DNA from: Alphaproteobacteria bacterium
GTDB taxonomy: Bacteria > Pseudomonadota > Alphaproteobacteria > Sphingomonadales > Emcibacteraceae
DNA length: 64,000 bases
Direction: 5' to 3'
NCBI GenBank assembly: GCA_002401455.1
Contig: NVTE01000001.1
Location: 356,980-420,979, forward strand
In this document: positions 53,273 to 62,220 of the stretch, one piece after another
Numbering within the stretch: position 1 is the stretch's first letter
Layout: every line of letters begins with the position of its first letter
Made by a program: the position numbers and the translations under genes
The notes under the pieces: model-generated
The model's database searches: none
Seen by the model: only the letters and a program-made list of their open reading frames with translations
Told to the model about the DNA's origin: nothing

Positions 53273-54237
53273 TTTTCCGCCTCGTCATAGGCGCGGACGA
53301 TCTTGCCGACCAGGGGATGACGCACCACATCATCAGCCGTGAAGCGGATGAAAGAAATATCATCAATGCCATCCAGAATATCCAGCGCATGACTGAGGCC
53401 AGAAGGCGTGCCGTTGGGCAGGTCCACCTGGGACGGATCGCCGCAGACCACCATCCGGCAATTCTCGCCGAAACGGGTCAGGAACATTTTCATCTGCATC
53501 GGCGAGGTATTCTGCGCCTCATCCAGAATGACAAAGGCATTGGACAGGGTACGACCCCGCATGAAGGCCAGCGGGGCCACTTCAATATCGCCGTTTTCCA
53601 GCCGTCGCTCGGTCTGCTCGATGGAAATCATCTGACCCAGCGCATCAAAAAGTGGCCGCAGGTAAGGATCGACTTTTTCCCGGATATCGCCGGGCAGGAA
53701 ACCCAGTTTTTCCCCTGCTTCCACCGCCGGACGGGTCAGGATGATCCGCTCAACCTTGCCTTCCAGAAGATGAGACACCGCCATGGCCACCGCCAGGAAC
53801 GTCTTGCCCGTTCCTGCCGGCCCCAAACCAAAGGTCATATTGGTTTCGCGCAGGGCTTTGACATAGAGTGCCTGATTGACCGACCGTGGTGAAATAAGAG
53901 CGTTCCGGGTCCGGATACTATTTTCCTTGGCGGCAAAATCCAGCCGGTCGATGCTTTGCTTATCCTTGGGGGCATCAAAAAAATCAGCCATCCGGATGGC
54001 CCCGTCAACTTCGTCCATAGCAACCTCTTCCCCGGCTGTCATCTTGTCATGCAGGTGAATGATAATCTGCCGGGCCCGGGCACAGATATCCTTAGCCCCT
54101 TTAATAACCAGAATATTACCCTTTACCGTGAAGCTGGCCCCGGTTTTCTGCTCAATACGGGCCAGATGTGAATTATGTTCCCCATAAAGCGTTGGCAGCT
54201 GGCTGTTATCTTCAAATTCGAGCGTAATGGTCTTCAT
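53269..54237 (-). CDS. phoH: PhoH-family ATPase
   Basis: The 322-residue protein has an N-terminal KH-like region (residues 10-70) and the PhoH ATPase domain. Walker A is in GPAGTGKTFLAVAMAV and Walker B in AFVILDEAQNTSPMQMKMFLTR. It is the PhoL/YbeZ type that works with YbeY in RNA metabolism. It begins right after the miaB stop codon and overlaps ybeY by four bases. Confidence 0.95.
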   Translation of the reverse strand: MKTITLEFEDNSQLPTLYGEHNSHLARIEQKTGASFTVKGNILVIKGAKDICARARQIIIHLHDKMTAGEEVAMDEVDGAIRMADFFDAPKDKQSIDRLDFAAKENSIRTRNALISPRSVNQALYVKALRETNMTFGLGPAGTGKTFLAVAMAVSHLLEGKVERIILTRPAVEAGEKLGFLPGDIREKVDPYLRPLFDALGQMISIEQTERRLENGDIEVAPLAFMRGRTLSNAFVILDEAQNTSPMQMKMFLTRFGENCRMVVCGDPSQVDLPNGTPSGLSHALDILDGIDDISFIRFTADDVVRHPLVGKIVRAYDEAEK

Positions 54238-55614
54238 CTAATTGACAAACTCACCTTTCAGACTGCGCGGACCGGCACTGATAATTTTCATGTCGACCAG
54301 CTTACCAAAATGCTGGGCGGCAGCCTCTTCCGTGCCCACATCCACATAGACCGCCTGCATATAGGGGCTACGGCCCACCAGGTGAGAGGCTTCTTTACCC
54401 GTCCGGTCGAGCAGAACCGGCATGATTTTACCGACACTGGCATCATTGAAGGCCCGTTGCTGCCGGTTCAGCTCGGCCTGCAATTCGGCCAGCCGTTCCG
54501 ACTTGACGTGGCTTTCCACCTGATCGTCCTGAGCGGCGGCCGGGGTACCGGGACGTGCGCTATACATGAAGGAATAGGCCTGGGCATAATTAACCTGGCG
54601 CACCACATCCATGGTTTTCTGGAAGTCGGCATCGGTTTCGCCCGGGAAGCCGACAATGAAGTCACCGGACAGGGCGATATCAGGCCGCACTTTCCGAATA
54701 TCCTCAATGGTTTTCATATAAGTGGCAATGGTATGGTGACGGTTCATGGCCTTGACAATTTTATCAGACCCGGACTGGACCGGCAGATGCAGGTAGGGCA
54801 TGCATTGCTCGACCTCACCATGGATGGCGATCAGCTCATCGGTCATATCGCCGGGATGAGAAGTGGTATATCTGATGCGTTTGAAATCAGTGGTGTCCGC
54901 CAGATGACGGATCAGCCGGGCCAGAGACCATTCTTCGCCCAAAGCCGACATGCCGTGATAGGCATTGACATTCTGGCCGAGCAGGGTCACTTCGAGCACA
55001 CCCGCATCATTCAGCTTGACCGCGTCCTGCATGACATCCTCAAACCGGCGCGAGAATTCACCGCCCCGGGTATAGGGCACCACACAATAGGTGCAGAATT
55101 TATCGCAGCCTTCCTGAATGGTCAGGAAGGCGGTCTTTTTCGGGGTGATCGGCTTCTGGGACAGGCTGTCGAATTTTTCGCTGACCGAAAGATCAGTATC
55201 GACAATCCGGGGCCGCTCGCCGGCCTGTTTGGCCTTGTCTGCGGCCTTGGTCATTTCCGGCAGCCGGTGATAGGTTTGCGGGCCGAAAACCATATCGACA
55301 ACCGGCATCCGCCGCTGAATTTCCGAACCCTCGGCCTGGGCGACACAGCCGCCAACCGCCAGCAGGGTCTCCTTGCCGCCATTTTTCACTTGTTTCTGCT
55401 TCATCACCCGCAGACGGCCAATATCGGAATAGACCTTTTCGGCGGCCTTTTCCCGGATATGGCAGGTATTAAGCACGATCAGGTCCGCGTCATCGGGGGT
55501 CTCGGTGACCGTATAGCCTTCATGAACCATCACATCCACCATACGTTCCGTATCATAGACATTCATCTGGCAGCCATAGGTTTTGATGTAGAGCTTTTTT
55601 GAATCAGTAGTCAT
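54238..55614 (-). CDS. miaB: tRNA-2-methylthio-N6-isopentenyladenosine-37 methylthiotransferase
   Basis: The 458-residue radical-SAM enzyme has an N-terminal cluster domain with three Cys (TYGCQMN, LNTCHIRE, VGGCVAQ), the SAM cluster CDKFCTYC within EGCDKFCTYCVVPYTRGGE, and a C-terminal TRAM domain. It methylthiolates i6A37 in tRNAs that read UNN codons. It is five bases downstream of the plsC gene and abuts phoH. Confidence 0.97.
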   Translation of the reverse strand: MTTDSKKLYIKTYGCQMNVYDTERMVDVMVHEGYTVTETPDDADLIVLNTCHIREKAAEKVYSDIGRLRVMKQKQVKNGGKETLLAVGGCVAQAEGSEIQRRMPVVDMVFGPQTYHRLPEMTKAADKAKQAGERPRIVDTDLSVSEKFDSLSQKPITPKKTAFLTIQEGCDKFCTYCVVPYTRGGEFSRRFEDVMQDAVKLNDAGVLEVTLLGQNVNAYHGMSALGEEWSLARLIRHLADTTDFKRIRYTTSHPGDMTDELIAIHGEVEQCMPYLHLPVQSGSDKIVKAMNRHHTIATYMKTIEDIRKVRPDIALSGDFIVGFPGETDADFQKTMDVVRQVNYAQAYSFMYSARPGTPAAAQDDQVESHVKSERLAELQAELNRQQRAFNDASVGKIMPVLLDRTGKEASHLVGRSPYMQAVYVDVGTEEAAAQHFGKLVDMKIISAGPRSLKGEFVN

Positions 55615-55619
55615 TAATC

Positions 55620-56411
55620 TTATTTGCCTCGTAAGGAGTCCAGCAGACGGTTTTCAATGGTCCGTTCACAATAGGCCGACAGTTCCTTGCGGGTCTTGAA
55701 CAGACTCCGCGATACCGGCTCGTGAAAATGCACTTCAACCTCTACTTTGAGAAGTTTTAAAACTCCCTTCAGGTGCGGCCCCATTTCCAGGTCGCCGTAC
55801 CACGCCACACTGGGCCGGCTTGACCGGATCGTGGGCATATTATTAATGCGTTTATAAACTATTGTCACCGGCTGGACCATTAATTCCTGTATTCGGCCCT
55901 GCTCATCCGGCTGCAGGTGCATGGCATTTTCCGTCACCCCGAACAGGGAGCTTTTAAAGCTCAGCACCCGTCCGCCATCGGATGTGGTGCCTTCGGGAAA
56001 CAGGATCAGGTTATCCCCATTATGGATTCGGTCCTGCATTTCCTTGCGTTGTTCCACAATATCGGACCGCCGTTCCCGGTTAATGAAGATGGTCCGTTGA
56101 AGGGTCGACAGATAGCCCAGGATCGGCCAGTCGATCATTTCCTTTTTGGCGACGAAACAGCCTTTGATCACATGACCCAGGACAAGAATATCTATCCAGG
56201 AAACATGGTTGCTGACAAACAGGGTCGGTGGCCCCTCAAGAGGCGTACCATAGGTCCGGACCTGGATATTCAAAGCACTGCACAGGCAGCGGTGCACCAG
56301 ATGCGGCCAAGCCTTATACCCCGGGAATCTCAATTTCTTGAAGACGATCGTCGGCGGCAATAGCACGGCAAAAAAGCATAGTGCCTTAAATATTCTGTAA
56401 TAGCCTCTCAT
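55620..56411 (-). CDS. plsC: 1-acyl-sn-glycerol-3-phosphate acyltransferase
   Basis: The 263-residue membrane-associated acyltransferase has the catalytic NHVSWIDIL (HX4D) and the phosphate-binding LFPEGTTSDGGRV. An N-terminal hydrophobic anchor occupies residues 8-22. It acylates lysophosphatidate in phospholipid synthesis, although ornithine-lipid (OlsA) acyltransferases look similar. Its place between fur and miaB is the common alphaproteobacterial arrangement. Confidence 0.9.
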   Translation of the reverse strand: MRGYYRIFKALCFFAVLLPPTIVFKKLRFPGYKAWPHLVHRCLCSALNIQVRTYGTPLEGPPTLFVSNHVSWIDILVLGHVIKGCFVAKKEMIDWPILGYLSTLQRTIFINRERRSDIVEQRKEMQDRIHNGDNLILFPEGTTSDGGRVLSFKSSLFGVTENAMHLQPDEQGRIQELMVQPVTIVYKRINNMPTIRSSRPSVAWYGDLEMGPHLKGVLKLLKVEVEVHFHEPVSRSLFKTRKELSAYCERTIENRLLDSLRGK

Positions 56412-56438
56412 GTGAATTACTTGGTATCCGCCTTAAAT

Positions 56439-56478
56439 AAAAAAATCCCCGCGCCTTATATAAAAGAATACGGGGAAT
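56439..56478 (-). terminator. Terminator of fur
   Basis: Read on the minus strand, a TCCCCG/CGGGGA stem with flanking A/T pairing is followed by a run of T. It lies about 30 bases beyond the fur stop codon and separates fur from plsC. Confidence 0.7.
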
Positions 56479-56506
56479 TATACAACTTTTGTCACAAGGG
56501 TTCGTT

Positions 56507-56926
56507 TTATTTAATTTTCACCCCGTATAATTCCATACGATGATCCACCAGCCGATAACCATATTTTTCCGCAATACGGCGCTGCAGATCTTCAATCTCA
56601 TCATCATGAAATTCGATAACGTCACCACCTTCAACATCGATCAGATGATCATGATGGTGTTCGGTAACCAGCTCAAATCGAGCCCGGGATTCTCCCCCCT
56701 CGACCCGAAAATCATGGCGTTCCAGAATGCCGGCTTCCTCAAAAAGGCGCACAGTACGATACACCGTTGCAATACTGATCCGTGCATCAATATCAATAGA
56801 TCGCCGATACACCTCTTCCACATCCGGATGATCATGGGCATCTGAAAGGACTTTAGCGATGACCCGGCGCTGGTCGGTCATACGCATGCCCTTTTCTATG
56901 CAAATTTTTTCAATTTTTGACGCCAT
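56507..56926 (-). CDS. fur: Fur-family metalloregulator without CxxC zinc motifs
   Basis: The 139-residue Fur-family protein has the winged helix (MRMTDQRRVIAKVLSDAHDHPDVEEVYRR and ISIATVYRTVRLFEEAGILERHDF) and the metal-sensing HHHDHLIDVEGGDVIEFHDDEIE. The only Cys is residue 8. The CxxC pair that holds structural zinc in E. coli Fur is missing, and the HLIC/HLVC position reads HLID. In Alphaproteobacteria such proteins can act as manganese (Mur) or iron sensors. The Fur-like boxes at bfd are plausible targets. Confidence 0.92.
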   Translation of the reverse strand: MASKIEKICIEKGMRMTDQRRVIAKVLSDAHDHPDVEEVYRRSIDIDARISIATVYRTVRLFEEAGILERHDFRVEGGESRARFELVTEHHHDHLIDVEGGDVIEFHDDEIEDLQRRIAEKYGYRLVDHRMELYGVKIK

Positions 56927-57028
56927 AACGTACTAACCCTGTCGATTTAAACTCTTTAGGCGACTATACACACAATCCTGTTCAATTCCAATTTTTTTCC
57001 AATGGATAAAGATTTAGCAGCTCGCGGC

Positions 57029-57490
57029 CTAACAGGAATATCTCATGACCAGAGCATCCTGCTTGTCGCCGCCCCGGCCGCCATAATAATTTTTCCGCCG
57101 GCCAACGGTTTCAAATCCGTTCCGTTCATATAACACAAGGGCCGAGGCGTTGGTTTCATTGACCTCCAGAAAGACGTCCTTCACGCTACTCCCACTGATT
57201 ATACCATAGAATTCCTGCAGCAACCCCCCGGCCAACCCCCGGGCGCGGTGGGCAGGCTCAATACAGATGGTGAGAATTTCCGCCTCTTCACCAGCTTCCC
57301 GCCACAGGATAAATCCGACGGGTTGGCTTTGTTCTGATACCATCAAGGCGCGCACGCCCGACCCCGCAAGAAGCGTTGTCATGTCTGATGATGACCAAAT
57401 CTGCTCCCCGCCGCCCTGAAAAGAAAGGCGGTGCATCTCCGACAACATCCCCGCCGCTTCCGGTCCGAATATCTGGTAAGAAACCGTCAT
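57029..57490 (-). CDS. rimI: Ribosomal-protein-alanine acetyltransferase
   Basis: The 153-residue GNAT has the acetyl-CoA loop ICIEPAHRARGLAGGLLQEFYGII, and VFLEVNETNASALVLYERNGFETVGRRKNYY as in RimI. It acetylates the N-terminus of ribosomal protein S18. It overlaps tsaB by four bases, the usual tsaB-rimI coupling. Confidence 0.92.
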   Translation of the reverse strand: MTVSYQIFGPEAAGMLSEMHRLSFQGGGEQIWSSSDMTTLLAGSGVRALMVSEQSQPVGFILWREAGEEAEILTICIEPAHRARGLAGGLLQEFYGIISGSSVKDVFLEVNETNASALVLYERNGFETVGRRKNYYGGRGGDKQDALVMRYSC

Positions 57491-58191
57491 TGGTTCTGGA
57501 AAGGATAGGTGATGGGCTTTGCTGCCACCGCGTCAGGAGCCCGTAAATACAGCGGAACAACCTCGTCAATCACGCCGCCCGCCTCAAGCCTTTCCCAGGC
57601 CATCTGGCCGATAATTCCCGCATGGGGCTGGGCCGATATATCCGGCAAGTCCAGCCGGCCCCGGACCTCTGGGGACAGAAAGCCCTGCACCAACTCGGCC
57701 CCGGTACCCATCAGGGCTGTCACCCTCTCCTCAAGATGCGTCGCCACCTCGGCCAGCGGTACCGCCAGCGGCTCTGACACTGCCGTCACCTGACCGGCTT
57801 TCAGGTCAAAAATCTGCAGATAGACTTCCGACCTTCTGGCATCATGGGCAATGGCAATCCGGCCCTCACAAGAGTTTTTAGCCGCATTTCTGGCGGAAAC
57901 ACTTAATGTGGTAACACCAATCAGGGGAATATCAAGCGCCAGCGCCAGCCCCTTTGCCGCCGCCAGCCCGATGCGAACTCCGGTGAAGGTCCCTGGACCA
58001 CGGGTGACCGCGATCGCGTCAAGATCGTCAAAAGACAGGCCGGCCTCGGCACAAACTTCCTGACACAGGGGCAGCAGCCGTTCCGCCTGGCCGCGCATTC
58101 TGTTTTCAAAAATCTCGGAAACTATTTCGCCGTCTTTGATCACCGCTGCAGAGCAGGATGACAGGGCAGAATCGAGGGCCAGAATAATCAA
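57487..58191 (-). CDS. tsaB: tRNA threonylcarbamoyladenosine biosynthesis protein TsaB
   Basis: The 234-residue ASKHA-fold protein begins IILALDSALSSCSAAVIKDGEIV. It has DAIAVTRGPGTFTGVRIGLAAAKGLALALDIPLIGVTTL, the TsaB signature. It scaffolds TsaD and TsaE for t6A37 synthesis. It overlaps the nitroreductase-family gene upstream by four bases and rimI downstream by four bases. Confidence 0.95.
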   Translation of the reverse strand: MIILALDSALSSCSAAVIKDGEIVSEIFENRMRGQAERLLPLCQEVCAEAGLSFDDLDAIAVTRGPGTFTGVRIGLAAAKGLALALDIPLIGVTTLSVSARNAAKNSCEGRIAIAHDARRSEVYLQIFDLKAGQVTAVSEPLAVPLAEVATHLEERVTALMGTGAELVQGFLSPEVRGRLDLPDISAQPHAGIIGQMAWERLEAGGVIDEVVPLYLRAPDAVAAKPITYPFQNQ

Positions 58192-58784
58192 ACGATTTCA
58201 CACGCCTCATCAAAAGACATGCGTCGGTCCTGCTCAGGCAGACTGGCCGCATCGCCGTAGCCCATGCTGCAGATAAAATTCACTTTATGCTCACTGTCCT
58301 TGAAAAAGGCATCATTGACCGCGTCAGGATCAAAACCCGACATAGGGCAGCAATCCAGGCCCAGAGAGCGGGCCGCAATGATCATATAGCCGCCCTGCAT
58401 ACTGCTGTTGCGGAAAGCGGTTTCATGGGCCAGGTCCGCGTTGGCGACAAACATATCCTTCGCCCCGGCATAGCCTTTGAACAGGTCAGGCAGTTTTTCA
58501 TAAAACGCTTCATCCGTGCCGACAATCACAGTGAACGGCGCCAGCAAAACTTTATCTTTGTTGGAGTTCATGACACATTCAGCCAGTTTTTTCTTGGCCT
58601 CCGCGCTCTGGACAATGACAAAGCGTCCCGGTGAGCAATTAAAGCTGGTCGGCCCCCAACGCAAAAGGTCATACATGGCCCGAATGGTAATTTCGGAAAC
58701 CGGCGCATTCTGCCATCCCTTAAAGGAACGGGCTTCACGGAAAATCACATCCAAATCCCGATCAGAAAGTATATCTTGTGTCAT
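58188..58784 (-). CDS. Nitroreductase-family protein, malonic semialdehyde reductase (RutE) type
   Basis: The 198-residue flavoprotein has LFREARSFKGWQ-like and WGPTSFNCSPGRFVIVQSAEAKKKLAE stretches. GLDCCPMSGFDPDAVNDAFF and FICSMGYGDAASLPEQDRRMSFDEA match RutE/HadB-type oxidoreductases. RutE reduces malonic semialdehyde to 3-hydroxypropionate in pyrimidine breakdown, but no rut operon is here. The ATG at 58784 follows AGGATTACTG and is preferred over the in-frame start at 58805. It overlaps tsaB, so co-expression is likely. Confidence 0.85.
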   Translation of the reverse strand: MTQDILSDRDLDVIFREARSFKGWQNAPVSEITIRAMYDLLRWGPTSFNCSPGRFVIVQSAEAKKKLAECVMNSNKDKVLLAPFTVIVGTDEAFYEKLPDLFKGYAGAKDMFVANADLAHETAFRNSSMQGGYMIIAARSLGLDCCPMSGFDPDAVNDAFFKDSEHKVNFICSMGYGDAASLPEQDRRMSFDEACEIV

Positions 58785-58953
58785 CAGTAATCCTGGCCTT
58801 TGCAATGAATAATAGGTGCGTGCTGTTTATATAATATTCCGCACATATTAACATATAAATACCGGTGACAAAGAAGATTTTCTTTTACAATTATCCTGTT
58901 ATACTCCCCGTGACTGAACAGTTCCACCTCATGCCCCAACCTCAGGTAATGTA

Positions 58954-59994
58954 ATGATACACCTTATCACCCGCATCCTATTTTCCGGACTATGCCTGAT
59001 CGGCATCCTTGGCCCTGTCCAGGCTCAAGTTCAGGGTCAGCAGGCGGAAGATTCGGCCGTCATCTTAATGTATCACCGGTTCGGCGAAGAAAAATATCCC
59101 TCAACCAATATCAGGCTCGATCAATTTGACGAACAGCTTGAAGAGCTCAAAAAAGAAAAATACAACATTGTCCCGCTGGATGAGATCATTACCGCCTTTC
59201 GGACAGGGGCCAAATTACCGCCCCGGACCATCGCGCTGACCATTGATGATGCCTATCTGTCGATTCTGGACAATGCCTGGCCCCGCCTGAAGGCTGCTAA
59301 TTTCCCCTTTACCCTGTTTGTCTCCACCGAGCCGGTCAGCCGCCAGAGCCGGGGCTATCTGAGCTGGCAGCAGATTCGCGACCTGGCCGCCGACCCCCTG
59401 GTCACCATCGGCCATCATGCCCACACCCATGATCACCTGATTCGTATGTCCCTCGACCAAGCTACCCGGGATATCGACACCGCAACAGAAATTTATCAAA
59501 AAGAGCTGGGCGTGGTGCCGGATATCTTTGCCTATCCCTACGGCGAATTCAGCCCCAAGCTGGAAAATATCCTCAAAGAAAAAGGCATCAAAGCCGCCTT
59601 CGGCCAATATTCCAGCGCCGCCAGCAGCCGGAGCAACCTTTATGGCCTGCCCCGTTTTTCCTTTAATGAGAAATACGCCAAAATGGATCGGTTTCGCCTG
59701 ATCGTCAATGCCCGGGCCCTGCCAGTCTCTGGCATACTGCCGGTCAGTGCCGTGATCAGCGACAATCCCCCCCGGATAGGATTTACTGTTGAGGACAGTG
59801 TGCGCGGCCTGTCAGCCATGAGCTGTTATCCGTCCCATCTGGGCAAAAGCGCCGACCTGATCCGTATTGGCGGCAACCGGGTTGAGGTTCGTTTTGACAA
59901 ACCCCTGCCCCAGGGCCGCAGTAGGCTTAACTGCACCATGCCCGGACCGGATAAAAGATGGTACTGGTTCGGCCTGCCTTTTTTTGTGAAATAA
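58954..59994 (+). CDS. Secreted polysaccharide deacetylase family protein
   Basis: The 346-residue protein has a signal peptide (residues 1-24, ending VQA) and a NodB-type deacetylase domain at about 30-220. The motifs are VILMYHRFG, ALTIDDAYLSILDNAW (metal and base Asp pair) and GHHAHTHDHL (metal His residues), then FAYPYGEFSPKL. The C-terminal 120 residues form an extra beta-rich domain. It probably removes acetyl groups from an extracellular or envelope glycan. It is a lone plus-strand gene inside the minus-strand block. Confidence 0.9.
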   Translation: MIHLITRILFSGLCLIGILGPVQAQVQGQQAEDSAVILMYHRFGEEKYPSTNIRLDQFDEQLEELKKEKYNIVPLDEIITAFRTGAKLPPRTIALTIDDAYLSILDNAWPRLKAANFPFTLFVSTEPVSRQSRGYLSWQQIRDLAADPLVTIGHHAHTHDHLIRMSLDQATRDIDTATEIYQKELGVVPDIFAYPYGEFSPKLENILKEKGIKAAFGQYSSAASSRSNLYGLPRFSFNEKYAKMDRFRLIVNARALPVSGILPVSAVISDNPPRIGFTVEDSVRGLSAMSCYPSHLGKSADLIRIGGNRVEVRFDKPLPQGRSRLNCTMPGPDKRWYWFGLPFFVK

Positions 59995-60018
59995 GGGGCT
60001 TTTTTCGTGAGGTAAAAC

Positions 60019-60582
60019 TTAAACCGCTTCGACGGTTTCCACTTCCGGGATGTAATGTTTCAGCAGGTTCTGAATGCCATACTGCAGGGTCGCGGTTGAG
60101 CTCGGACAACCAGAGCAGGCACCCTGCATGCGCAGATAGACCGTACCTTCCACATAAGCATGAAAAGTAATATCGCCGCCATCCCGGGCCACTGCCGGCC
60201 GGACACGAGCCTCGAGAAGCTCTTTAATCTGGGCGATAATTTCTGCGTCCTCAGGGTTTTCTGCCGGGCTTTCTTCGCTGGCCGGTGTCGCTGCGTCTTC
60301 GTTGCTGACCACCGGATCGCCGGAGGTATAATGCTCCATGATCGCGCCGAGCACCTCGGTCTTCTTGTCATCCCAGTCCTGATCTGTCAGGGTAACCGCG
60401 ATAAAATCAAAGCCGAAAAAGGCTCCCGTCACTCCCTCAACAGCAAACAAACGATGGGCCAGCGGTGAATTTTTCGCTTCCTCTGCGCTTTCATAAAAGG
60501 CCGTCCCGCGGTCCATTACTGTCTCGCCCGGAACAAATTTCAGGGTCGCGGGGTTCGGAGTCATTTCGGTTTGAATAAACAT
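60019..60582 (-). CDS. Nfu-type Fe-S scaffold/carrier protein
   Basis: The 187-residue protein has an N-terminal Nfu_N domain (MFIQTEMTPNPATLKFVPGETVM) and a C-terminal NifU-like domain with the cluster-binding MQGACSGCPSSTATLQYGIQNLLKHYIPEV (CxxC). An acidic Glu/Ala/Pro linker at about 92-110 joins them. It carries [4Fe-4S] clusters to target enzymes, as mitochondrial NFU1 does; MiaB nearby is a possible client. Confidence 0.94.
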   Translation of the reverse strand: MFIQTEMTPNPATLKFVPGETVMDRGTAFYESAEEAKNSPLAHRLFAVEGVTGAFFGFDFIAVTLTDQDWDDKKTEVLGAIMEHYTSGDPVVSNEDAATPASEESPAENPEDAEIIAQIKELLEARVRPAVARDGGDITFHAYVEGTVYLRMQGACSGCPSSTATLQYGIQNLLKHYIPEVETVEAV

Positions 60583-60667
60583 GTATTTGTCCTATTACTT
60601 ATCTAACAGGACATAAATGGCAATAGTGCGCGTTAAAATCAAGAGTATAATGGTCTAATTTACAGAA

Positions 60668-61141
60668 TCAGACGAATTTGTTGATTTCCTCGTCGGTCAT
60701 GTTGCCTGGAACCACCAACACCGGCATATGCAGAACATTCAAAAGTTCTTCCCGGAACATACGCACCAGGGGTCCGGGATCGCCATCCACATTAGCCCCG
60801 AGCACCAGCATATGAATATCCTTGTCTTCATCCACATATTGCGTGATCACGTCACTGGGCTCGCCCTTGCGCAAGACCATTTCACAGTCGATTCCGGACA
60901 GCCGTTTTACGTCCTCGGCAAGAATATCCATCATTGCCCGAGCTTCCTGCATGGCCTCTTCTTCCATGATGTCGCGCACCGCCATCCAATGCTGGAATTC
61001 GCTGGGCTGAATAATCCGGAGCATGACTAGCGTCCCGCCGACCCGCTCTGCCCGCAAAGACGCCAGACGTAGCACGATCTTAAATTCCGGTGTCTCGTCA
61101 GCGATGACGAGAAATTTCCACTTATTTGCCTGCTCGGACAT
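60668..61141 (-). CDS. Universal stress protein
   Basis: The 157-residue single Usp domain protein has KFLVIADETPEFKIVLRLASLRAERVGGTLVMLRII at the start. VLGANVDGDPGPLVRMFREELLNVLHMPVLVVPGNM at the end is where the nucleotide loop lies. The Gly pattern departs from the ATP-binding form, so it may not bind ATP. It lies between the Nfu and DUF2333 genes, as in related alphaproteobacterial blocks. Confidence 0.9.
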   Translation of the reverse strand: MSEQANKWKFLVIADETPEFKIVLRLASLRAERVGGTLVMLRIIQPSEFQHWMAVRDIMEEEAMQEARAMMDILAEDVKRLSGIDCEMVLRKGEPSDVITQYVDEDKDIHMLVLGANVDGDPGPLVRMFREELLNVLHMPVLVVPGNMTDEEINKFV

Positions 61142-61213
61142 ACATATCCCTATATCTGTTGCACCATGAGTACCTCATCTTGCCATCCAAAACAGGCGCA
61201 TTGCAACATTTTT

Positions 61214-62182
61214 TTATTTCAACAGGATATTGGTGATCTCTTTGAGCTGTGTTCTGGCCCGCAAAAGGTAAAATCCCTGAGCTGATAAATGGTTCTGAAA
61301 CAGGAAACCGTCGGCATCACAATTAGACACGATCATCGGGTCAAGATCAATCAGGCCGGCCAGGCTTTGTTCGAGCAGGTCCCAGCTACTGCCAATATCC
61401 CGGTCGGTGACCACCTTGACGAAATCCGCCCGCAGGCCCTTCAGCAACAGCCAGTAGGTATAGGACCGGCCCTTGACATCATAGAACAGGTCATCGGCCT
61501 TGGTATCCAGGACACAGCCGATGCCGTTATCAATTTTCCGGGTGATAGCATCCGAGGATGCCCCCATATCGAGGGCGAATTTATCCAGGGTCGACAACAG
61601 GGTATCCGCCCGGCGACCAAAGGTCGCCTCGCCCTTGCCCAGGCGAATATTATATTGCTTCAGGTTGGACAGGGCGCTGTTATATTGTTTTTCAGCCGGC
61701 GCGACAAACAGGAACACAGACACACTTGGGTCCCAATACCATCTGTCCGGAGCGTAATTCACCCCGCTGGCCACTTCCAGAAGATTCTTGTCCACCTGAC
61801 TGGAGCCACGGGTCCGGCTCAACTGGTCCTTGAGCTCGATGGCAAAAATGGCATTGGCCGAGATGATACCCTTCTGGTAATGGGCCATATTGTCCAGCAG
61901 GGCCCCGGGCTTGAACCAGGGGTCATTGGAAATCCAGGCGTGGTCATTGACTTCACGGTCAATCAGGGCAATGGACATCTCGACCGCATAGCTGCCGATG
62001 GCCTCATTGGCCATTCTATCCGAGGCATAGTCTTTATCATCATTGATATTCTCAACAACAACCATGCCGGCCAAATAATAGAGAAAGACAAATATCACCA
62101 GCCCAACGGCAATCCGCCGGGCAACCTTAAATGTGATCTTCCCCCACAGCCACGATAATCCCGACTTGATTTTTGCCCGCAT
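61214..62182 (-). CDS. DUF2333 family membrane-anchored protein
   Basis: The 322-residue protein has one membrane segment at about residues 20-42 (ARRIAVGLVIFVFLYYLAGMVVV) and a large periplasmic helical domain. The latter includes DREVNDHAWISNDPWFKPGALLDNMAHYQKGIISA and NYAPDRWYWDPSVSVFLFVAPAEKQY, recognisable as DUF2333. The function of the family is unknown. The DUF4136 lipoprotein gene 38 bases upstream is on the same strand, suggesting joint expression. Confidence 0.88.
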   Translation of the reverse strand: MRAKIKSGLSWLWGKITFKVARRIAVGLVIFVFLYYLAGMVVVENINDDKDYASDRMANEAIGSYAVEMSIALIDREVNDHAWISNDPWFKPGALLDNMAHYQKGIISANAIFAIELKDQLSRTRGSSQVDKNLLEVASGVNYAPDRWYWDPSVSVFLFVAPAEKQYNSALSNLKQYNIRLGKGEATFGRRADTLLSTLDKFALDMGASSDAITRKIDNGIGCVLDTKADDLFYDVKGRSYTYWLLLKGLRADFVKVVTDRDIGSSWDLLEQSLAGLIDLDPMIVSNCDADGFLFQNHLSAQGFYLLRARTQLKEITNILLK

Positions 62183-62220
62183 GCGCCCTGCCCTTAATTG
62201 TTACCCGAAGTATATTTTAG

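Noticed and set aside
54175..55602. A 475-codon plus-strand frame opposite miaB
   Set aside because: The miaB frame has all radical-SAM and TRAM motifs. The opposite frame has no recognisable feature and only reflects third-position GC bias.
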